A stretch of DNA of 8,802 nt from an archaeon (GTDB lineage: Archaea > Nanobdellota > Nanobdellia > Woesearchaeales > WJKL01). The stretch spans positions 1 through 8,802 of the forward strand of contig JAGVIO010000055.1 of NCBI GenBank assembly GCA_020056025.1. Direction: 5' to 3'. Under the pieces are notes generated by a model, which searched no databases, was not told where the DNA came from, and worked only from the letters and a program-made list of their open reading frames with translations. Numbering within the stretch: the stretch's first letter is position 1; every line of letters begins with the position of its first letter. Below are positions 4,848 through 8,802 of the stretch, piece after piece. The position numbers and the translations under genes were made by a program.

Positions 4848-5840
4848 ATGGGCAAATCATTAGATACTATCCTTGAAAAAATCAAGAACTATAAATCAAG
4901 GTATTATATCGGAACTTCTGAAGCTTATGAATTAGTGCAGTGCGCACAAAGGATTACTGAAAATCCAAGATATATTGCAGACAGAATAAATGAGATAGTT
5001 GCTGACAAAATAAAGGGTGAACTGACCTGCAGGGCAGTGCCTGAGAATGTCACAGGGCTGTTTTTTATTCTGCAGAAGATATACAGCTATGCTTTCTTAA
5101 AAATGGTTAACAAATTTAATGAATACAGCAAGGATAATGTCTGGGTTCGTGAGAAATTAGGTGGCGTTACAGAGTTTGGGCTGGGGAGCATGTTTGGGCA
5201 GGTGATATTTGACAATCTAGGTGATAGGGAAAGCTTATGGATAACAGACAAGCCTGACACATATGTTTCAGCATATTCTCCTTATTTTTCAAAAGCAAAC
5301 AAAGAAGAGATTGGCACTGAAGATTTTCCAGGATACAGCCAGGCTGCGCATGCTCAGAAACTATTAAAACTCAAAAGAGAGGCAGTGAAAAATACGCAAT
5401 CCCAACAAGACAAGGATTTTTTTTCAGCGTACTTTAATGCAATGGCCTCAATTGCGAAAAGACTGGATTGGGGCAAGTGTATGTCTGCTGAGAGGCACAA
5501 TTCAGAAGAATCTTCCCTGCTTTCAGAAATGTACGATAAGGTGGATGTGAATCAGATTGCAAAAAGAATAGTCAATGATAAAGTGGAGAACAGGGCAGAG
5601 TACAGGCGCATGGTGGTTATAGCATGGCTTTACAATAAAGAATGCAAGAGTTTTGAAGATGCTGCTGCATTGATAGAAAGATCGCACAGAGACGCCTCAG
5701 CAAGGAATAAAAAATTGAAAAAGCTCTGTGCACCTCAAATTATTCTTGAAAATGATACTACACTGCTCTGTGCTTATAATTATATTCTTGATGCAGTAAG
5801 AAAAGACAAGAATTTCATTGAAAGGTTTCTTAGAAGTTAG
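4848..5840 (+). CDS. unrecognised 330-aa, mainly helical protein
   Basis: I do not recognise a family. The protein is soluble, with no signal peptide or membrane segment, and mainly alpha-helical with mixed charge. Visible segments: an N-terminal amphipathic helix (LDTILEKIKNYKSRYY), a Tyr/Phe-rich helix at about 68-90 (GLFFILQKIYSYAFLKMVNKF), a Gly-rich loop near 103-115 (KLGGVTEFGLGSMFG), a Tyr/Ser/Pro-rich loop near 137-148, and a Lys/Arg-rich C-terminal region. Cysteines are scattered and form no zinc motif. The start is supported by a well-placed TATA box. The gene converges with the coiled-coil gene and is followed at once by a copy of the intergenic repeat also found after ogg2. It was likely the direct neighbour of ogg2 before the cassette arrived, but no functional link to DNA repair can be read from the sequence. 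Confidence 0.8.
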   Translation: MGKSLDTILEKIKNYKSRYYIGTSEAYELVQCAQRITENPRYIADRINEIVADKIKGELTCRAVPENVTGLFFILQKIYSYAFLKMVNKFNEYSKDNVWVREKLGGVTEFGLGSMFGQVIFDNLGDRESLWITDKPDTYVSAYSPYFSKANKEEIGTEDFPGYSQAAHAQKLLKLKREAVKNTQSQQDKDFFSAYFNAMASIAKRLDWGKCMSAERHNSEESSLLSEMYDKVDVNQIAKRIVNDKVENRAEYRRMVVIAWLYNKECKSFEDAAALIERSHRDASARNKKLKKLCAPQIILENDTTLLCAYNYILDAVRKDKNFIERFLRS

Positions 5841-5884
5841 GTAAGATGGTTCTCAAAAGTTTCTTATGGTTTCTAAGATTACCA
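5837..5884 (+). repeat. diverged intergenic repeat, copy 2
   Basis: It starts within the stop codon of the 330-aa gene: TTAGGT, a 5-nt insertion, GGTTCTCAAAA, a diverged stretch, GGTTTC and TTACCA. It matches copy 1 at 3544-3586 and fills nearly all of the gap before the convergent coiled-coil gene. Confidence 0.6.
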
Positions 5885-5893
5885 CTAACAGAA

Positions 5894-6451
5894 TCAGTAT
5901 TTATTCCTCTTCATCCTTGCCATGATTGACTTCAGCTCTTCGTTCTCGTTCCTCAGAGCCATCCTTTCCCTTTCTGAGCTGCTCAGGTCTTCTTCATGCC
6001 TTTTCAGCGTGAAGTCAACAAGCTTTATCTGATGGGAGATAGACAGGAATTTGGATATCTCAAGCTGCAAAGAATTCACATTCTCAAGTATTGATTTCAT
6101 CTCATTTTCAATTCCGCGGAACTGCTTTGAGCTTGCTTTGATTGACTCAAGCTCTTTTTCAGCAACCTCTTTGACATTCATCGCAGCTGTCTCTTCAATG
6201 TTCTTTGATACAGAGTTCAGCCTGTTCAGTGTTGTCTCAAAGCTCTGCCTGATTGAATTTACCTCTTCAAGGTCTTTTTTTATCTTTTCTGCAGACAATC
6301 CGTTTGTCTGCTGCAGCTCTGCAAATGCAACTGCAAATTCCTTCAGAAATTTATTCTGCTCGACAATGCGGGAATTGAACTGCGAATGCAGCTCTGAAAA
6401 TTTACTGTTAAATTCCTCTTTCAGCTCTGCAAACTCCTTTTTGTTGAACAT
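5894..6451 (-). CDS. coiled-coil protein
   Basis: A 185-aa protein that is helical almost throughout and rich in Glu, Lys, Ser and Asn, with heptad-like spacing of Leu, Ile and Phe. Examples are EFAELKEEFNSKFSELHSQF near the N-terminus and LSSSERERMALRNENEELKS near the C-terminus. Length, composition and the lack of any catalytic motif point to a structural or scaffolding role, possibly as a dimer; similarity to SMC arms, tropomyosin-like or prefoldin-like proteins would be composition only. There is no signal peptide or membrane segment, and the end MARMKRNKY is basic. A minus-strand TATA box is centred 26 nt upstream, supporting this ATG. The gene is transcribed toward the 330-aa gene, with 53 nt between the stops. 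The function is unknown. Confidence 0.8.
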   Translation of the reverse strand: MFNKKEFAELKEEFNSKFSELHSQFNSRIVEQNKFLKEFAVAFAELQQTNGLSAEKIKKDLEEVNSIRQSFETTLNRLNSVSKNIEETAAMNVKEVAEKELESIKASSKQFRGIENEMKSILENVNSLQLEISKFLSISHQIKLVDFTLKRHEEDLSSSERERMALRNENEELKSIMARMKRNKY

Positions 6452-6471
6452 GCAGGTTATTATTAAAGAGG

Positions 6472-6482
6472 TTTTATTTAAA
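6472..6482 (-). promoter_or_regulatory. TATA box of the coiled-coil gene
   Basis: TTTAAATAAAA on the minus strand, centred 26 nt before the ATG at 6451. The same AT-rich block could also serve a plus-strand transcript beginning near the palindrome at 6505. Confidence 0.55.
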
Positions 6483-6504
6483 GTTAATTGACAATGAGAA
6501 TATA

Positions 6505-6558
6505 CTCTCTTATTTTAAGGCTCGCCTTAAACAGAAGAGTAAGAGAGATAAGGGCGAG
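6505..6558. repeat. nested palindromes in the spacer between the coiled-coil and helicase genes
   Basis: An inner hairpin TTTAAGGC-TC-GCCTTAAA (6514-6531, perfect 8-bp arms) is enclosed by outer arms CTCTCTTA/TAAGAGAG (6505-6512 and 6540-6547, also perfect). CTCGCC at 6521-6526 can instead pair with GGCGAG at 6553-6558, giving two exclusive folds. It may be a small RNA, a protein-binding site or a relic repeat; no coding frame is evident. Confidence 0.55.
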
Positions 6559-6610
6559 GTAAATGTGTTTTATGCATAGATCTCTGCAAAATACCTGAAA
6601 ATGAAGCTAC

Positions 6611-6650
6611 CCTGCCAGCATCTGCCTTTCAACAGCTTTCTTTTGGCAGG
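6611..6650. terminator. hairpin just beyond the helicase 3' end
   Basis: Seven-bp arms CCTGCCA (6611-6617) and TGGCAGG (6644-6650) pair perfectly around a 26-nt loop, 20 nt past the helicase stop in the direction of transcription. No strong T-run follows directly, so it may be an mRNA 3' stabiliser rather than a terminator. Confidence 0.35.
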
Positions 6651-6669
6651 CTATGAAAAATATTTTCGC

Positions 6670-7944
6670 TTACCTTGAATGAAAGCTGCCTCTGCTCCTA
6701 TTATGGCCCCTAAAACCCTGATGGCCAAAACGGCCGCTTCCCTGATCGCCATGAAAATCATTGCTTCCCCTATGCCCGTAATGGCCACTGGAATGGCGCT
6801 CTTCAATGCCTGCTGCTGTTATCTGGACTCTTTCAACATGCGGCCTTTCTTCTTTCTTTATCAGCACATCCCTATGCTCCCTGATTACCCTGTTGAAATT
6901 GTCATGGTCTTTCTCAGACAAAAGGTTTATTGCCTTTCCTTCATTGCCTGCTCTTGCTGTCCTTCCTATCCTATGAATATACTGCTTTGCTTCTTTCGGG
7001 ATATCATAGTTATAGATATGCGAAACTCCCTGGATATCTAAACCTCTTGCAGCAACATCTGTGCATACAAGGACATTTATGTCCTGGCTATGGAACATCT
7101 CCATTGCCTTGCTTCTTTTTGCCTGGGAAAATCCGCCGTGTATTGCCATTGCCTTTAATTTATTATGCTTCAGGTTCCTTGCAACAAAGTCAGTTGTATT
7201 CTGTGTGTTGCAGAATACCATAGCAAGGCCTGCATGCTCGTGCTTGAGCAGATGTATTAGCAATGAAAGTTTGAGATTCTCAGGAACATCATAATAAACC
7301 TGAGCCAGCTTCTTTGGGTCAACGTATGACTCTGCTTCAATCCTTGCAGGATTTTTCATATATTTCCTTGCAAGCTGCGCAATATCGCCTGGGATTGTTG
7401 CTGAGAACATAAGAGTCTGCCTGTCTTTAGGGCAGTGCCTGATAATCTTTTCAACATCATCAATAAAGCCCATGTCAAGCATCCTGTCTGCTTCGTCCAA
7501 AACAAGTGTCTTTACTTTGCTCAAATCAATTGTCCTTCTTCCGATATGATCAAGGATCCTGCCAGGTGTTCCTACTACAATCTCTGCTCTTGGCAGCTGC
7601 TCAATCTGAGGATTGATAGAAACTCCGCCGTATACTGCAATTATGCTTATCTGCCTGTATTTTGCAAATTTGTTAATAGCTCCTGCAACCTGCTCTGCGA
7701 GCTCCCTTGTCGGAGTCAATATCAATGCCTGTATGCCTTTGCCTTTTTCAGCATGCTGCAGCATCTTGATCCCAAAAGCCAATGTCTTTCCAGAGCCTGT
7801 TGCTGACATCGCAACAACATCCTTTCCTGCCATGACTAACGGCATTGATTTTTCCTGTATCTCTGTCGGCTTTTCGAATTTCTCGTCTTTCAAGGCCTTC
7901 AGTATTTCTTCTGTTATTCCTAGCTTACGCATAAATGATTCCAT
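6670..7944 (-). CDS. DEAD-box ATP-dependent RNA helicase with a Gly/His/Arg-rich tail
   Basis: A 424-aa superfamily 2 RNA helicase that unwinds or remodels RNA using ATP in the cytoplasm (cold-shock, ribosome assembly or RNA decay roles in relatives). Positions from the ATG at 7944: Q motif ~25-35 (KPTEIQEKSMP), Walker A SATGSGKT 47-54, PTRELAEQ 78-85, TPGR 126-129, DEAD 150-153, SAT 181-183, VFCNT 243-247, TDVAARGLD 295-303 and HRIGRTARAG 324-333. All catalytic motifs are intact. The last ~40 residues are repetitive Gly/His/Arg (HYGHRG, GFRGHNRSRG), a probable disordered RNA-binding tail resembling RGG tails. A GTG at 7953 would add three residues, but the TATA box is centred 26 nt before the ATG at 7944. 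It resembles the RhlE/CshA/DeaD group; the exact orthology is not clear from motifs alone. Confidence 0.95.
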   Translation of the reverse strand: MESFMRKLGITEEILKALKDEKFEKPTEIQEKSMPLVMAGKDVVAMSATGSGKTLAFGIKMLQHAEKGKGIQALILTPTRELAEQVAGAINKFAKYRQISIIAVYGGVSINPQIEQLPRAEIVVGTPGRILDHIGRRTIDLSKVKTLVLDEADRMLDMGFIDDVEKIIRHCPKDRQTLMFSATIPGDIAQLARKYMKNPARIEAESYVDPKKLAQVYYDVPENLKLSLLIHLLKHEHAGLAMVFCNTQNTTDFVARNLKHNKLKAMAIHGGFSQAKRSKAMEMFHSQDINVLVCTDVAARGLDIQGVSHIYNYDIPKEAKQYIHRIGRTARAGNEGKAINLLSEKDHDNFNRVIREHRDVLIKKEERPHVERVQITAAGIEERHSSGHYGHRGSNDFHGDQGSGRFGHQGFRGHNRSRGSFHSR

Positions 7945-7965
7945 ATTTTTCACTGTTCCTTCTGT

Positions 7966-7975
7966 GTTTTATACT
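7966..7975 (-). promoter_or_regulatory. TATA box of the helicase gene
   Basis: AGTATAAAAC on the minus strand, 26 nt before the ATG at 7944. It favours that start over the GTG at 7953 and predicts a leaderless message. Confidence 0.55.
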
Positions 7976-8166
7976 ATCTTATCGCTAATTTATGTAAGAA
8001 AAAGTCAAATGTCGCACGGACATGCTTTTCCTTAGGTCAATCCATCGATATATTTTCTAGAATTCGCCGCTTGCTTATAAATCTATCTCTTTACTAGTTA
8101 ATTAAATACTTTAATAAATATATATAATTTAATAATTAATAAAAATAAACTTAATTAAATAAACGA
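7976..8166. other. divergent intergenic region with an AT-only block
   Basis: This lies between the divergent helicase and HTH genes. Bases 8098-8160 are almost pure A/T, and the 11-mer TTAATTAAATA occurs twice (8098-8108 and 8151-8161). A second TATA-like box, CTTATAAAT (8074-8082), could start a plus-strand transcript near 8100. A 12-codon minus-strand frame (7985-8023) is possible but weak. No RNA gene is recognised. Confidence 0.5.
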
Positions 8167-8179
8167 AATATTTAAATAT
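8167..8179 (+). promoter_or_regulatory. TATA box of the HTH regulator gene
   Basis: AATATTTAAATAT is centred about 26 nt before the ATG at 8201, giving a leaderless transcript. Confidence 0.5.
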
Positions 8180-8200
8180 AAGTTCATATTAACAGGCAGC

Positions 8201-8524
8201 ATGGATATAGAGATGTTTCTTACAGGGACAAAATGGCAGATGTTGGAGATGCTCAGCAAAGAAAGCCTATCCCCCCTTGAGATTTCTAAAAAGCTGGGCA
8301 CTACCATTGCCAATATATCTCAGCAGCTAAGGCTTCTCCAGACAGCAGGCCTGGTCAAAAAAGAAAGACAGGCCAGCTCGAAGCCTGGCAAGCCGAGGAT
8401 GCTTTTCTCGATTGCTGAGGATCTTGCTTTCATAACAATACTTTCAAAAGATTTTGCAAAGAAGAAACTGGTAAAAATAAACCCAAAGCAGAAAGAGGCG
8501 CTGAAGGGGATTATCAAAGACTGA
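8201..8524 (+). CDS. ArsR-like winged-helix transcriptional regulator
   Basis: A 107-aa DNA-binding protein. Residues ~11-70 form an ArsR/MarR-type winged helix: a first helix (KWQMLEMLS), a turn and second helix (SPLEISKKLG), a recognition helix (TIANISQQLRLLQTAGLV) and a wing containing KPGKPRMLFSI. The C-terminal ~35 residues are Lys-rich and probably extend or dimerise the domain. There are no ArsR-type metal-binding cysteines (no CxC, and no Cys at all), so it is unlikely to sense metals in the classic way. It precedes a cation exchanger gene on the same strand and may regulate it, which is inference. The start is supported by the TATA box and by the length of the first helix. The operator is not identifiable, but the near-palindrome at 8549-8564 is a candidate. 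Confidence 0.85.
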   Translation: MDIEMFLTGTKWQMLEMLSKESLSPLEISKKLGTTIANISQQLRLLQTAGLVKKERQASSKPGKPRMLFSIAEDLAFITILSKDFAKKKLVKINPKQKEALKGIIKD

Positions 8525-8548
8525 TTCATGTTTTTGGCGGAAAACTCA

Positions 8549-8564
8549 AGCCATGGCCATAGCT
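8549..8564. promoter_or_regulatory. near-palindrome between the HTH regulator and exchanger genes
   Basis: AGCCATGGCCATAGCT is symmetric except for one C/A mismatch pair, around a perfect ATGGCCAT core. It could be an operator for the upstream regulator or part of a leader RNA fold. Confidence 0.35.
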
Positions 8565-8569
8565 AAGGT

Positions 8570-8607
8570 CCAGTGAGGGGTGGGAACGAAAGTTCCTTCC
8601 TCGCTGG
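8570..8607 (+). ncRNA. GNRA-capped hairpin upstream of the exchanger (leader element or terminator)
   Basis: A 9-bp lower stem (8570-8578 with 8599-8607, one G-U pair) leads through two G-U pairs and a small bulge to a 5-bp stem GGAAC/GUUCC closed by a GAAA tetraloop (8588-8591). TTTTATA follows at once. The G-U pairs and the GNRA loop argue for selection as RNA. It ends 23 nt before the exchanger ATG. It may be a cis-regulatory leader or a terminator for the regulator gene. It does not match the yybP-ykoY core sequence. Confidence 0.5.
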
Positions 8608-8630
8608 TTTTATAATTAAAGGAAAATAAA

Positions 8631-8802
8631 ATGAACATTATAGCATATCTTGCGGCAAATCCTCTTGTATTTCACGGGCTGATCATGCTAGCCAGTTTTT
8701 TAATCCTTATAAAGTCAGCTGACATGCTTGTCTTTGGGATAGACAGCTATGCAAAAAGATTAGGGCTGTCTGACTATCTTATTGGCCTGCTTGTTGTTTC
8801 CC
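8631..8802 (+). CDS. CaCA-family Na+/Ca2+ (cation) exchanger, N-terminal part
   Basis: The first 57 codons of a gene that runs out of the window. A membrane helix lies at ~14-33 (HGLIMLASFLILIKSADMLV), followed by SADMLVFGIDSYAKRLGLSDYLIGLLVVS. This matches the start of the alpha-1 repeat of YrbG/CaxA-type exchangers ('ADxLVxGxxxxAxxLGxSxxxIGLxVVA'). The complete family has ~10-11 helices in two inverted halves and exchanges Ca2+ (sometimes Mn2+ or Na+) across the cytoplasmic membrane. The conserved GTSxPE motif would come just after the window. AAAGGA at 8618-8623 is a fair Shine-Dalgarno site, 7 nt before the ATG. The TATA-like TTTATAATT at 8609-8617 is too close (~18 nt) to drive a leaderless message, so the mRNA probably starts upstream and includes the hairpin at 8570-8607. 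Confidence 0.85.
   Translation, partial: MNIIAYLAANPLVFHGLIMLASFLILIKSADMLVFGIDSYAKRLGLSDYLIGLLVVS

Noticed and set aside
6051..6491. 146-codon plus-strand frame opposite the coiled-coil gene
   Set aside because: Ser/Phe-rich product is the mirror of Glu/Lys/Asn codons of the coiled-coil frame, and the real frame has a TATA box.
7945..7953. GTG start adding three residues to the helicase
   Set aside because: The TATA box is 26 nt from ATG 7944 and the extra residues add no motif.
7985..8023. Minus-strand 12-codon frame (MSVRHLTFSYIN) with AAGGA 5 nt upstream and a TATA-like stretch at 8047-8056
   Set aside because: Peptide has no distinctive composition, and short frames with weak signals are expected by chance in an AT-rich spacer.
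7613..8035. Plus-strand frames opposite the helicase
   Set aside because: They run against the intact DEAD-box motifs and are only shadows of that gene.
8525..8630. yybP-ykoY manganese riboswitch before the exchanger
   Set aside because: The gene context fits, but the conserved GGGGAGUA-type core and the two-helix junction are not seen.
1..8802. tRNA genes or CRISPR arrays
   Set aside because: No cloverleaf with GGTTCRA-type T loop and no regularly spaced repeats were found on either strand by eye.

Overview
The window looks like a piece of an AT-rich archaeal chromosome, most likely a DPANN lineage of the Woesearchaeota/Pacearchaeota type. This is inference. It rests on a free-standing Bud32 kinase of the KEOPS complex, an archaeal Ogg2-type 8-oxoguanine glycosylase, an archaeal HTH-nucleotidyltransferase/HEPN pair, short tightly packed genes, and a very regular promoter style. 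In seven of the genes an archaeal TATA box is centred about 25-28 nt before the start codon, which predicts leaderless mRNAs. No tRNA, rRNA, CRISPR array, integrase or transposase gene is visible.

Layout. 1-1704 is the 3' part of a large beta-strand-rich protein gene that begins upstream of the window. It converges with a small predicted lipoprotein gene (1705-2103, minus) with no base between the two stop codons. Then come bud32 (2237-2839), a 15-codon microgene encoding a Cys-rich, Lys-tailed peptide (2888-2935) with its own TATA box and Shine-Dalgarno site, and ogg2 (2980-3543). Directly behind ogg2 is a two-gene HTH-nucleotidyltransferase/HEPN operon of toxin-antitoxin type (3633-4729), followed at 4848-5840 by an unrecognised 330-aa gene. 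A coiled-coil gene (5894-6451) and a DEAD-box RNA helicase gene (6670-7944) follow on the minus strand. At the right are an ArsR-like winged-helix regulator (8201-8524) and the start of a CaCA-family cation exchanger (8631 to the window end), with a GNRA-capped hairpin between them.

The most notable result is that the toxin-antitoxin-like operon sits inside a direct repeat of the 3' end of ogg2. The last 45 bp of ogg2 (3499-3543) recur at 4754-4798 with two mismatches, one of them synonymous, still in frame and still ending in the same stop codon. This is the footprint expected if a roughly 1.25-kb cassette integrated into the 3' end of ogg2, supplied a replacement gene end, and pushed the original end to its far side. 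The cassette has GTTACC/GGTAAC operator-like sites around its TATA box. Two tandem long palindromes sharing an apical GCTTCAGC lie inside its first reading frame and resemble IS200/IS605-type or REP-like hairpins. A further diverged intergenic repeat links the sequence after ogg2 (3544-3586) with the sequence after the 330-aa gene (5837-5884).

The remaining genes look like ordinary housekeeping or lineage-specific functions: tRNA t6A modification, oxidised-base repair, RNA remodelling and cation transport. Function calls rest on motifs read by eye; no database search was possible.
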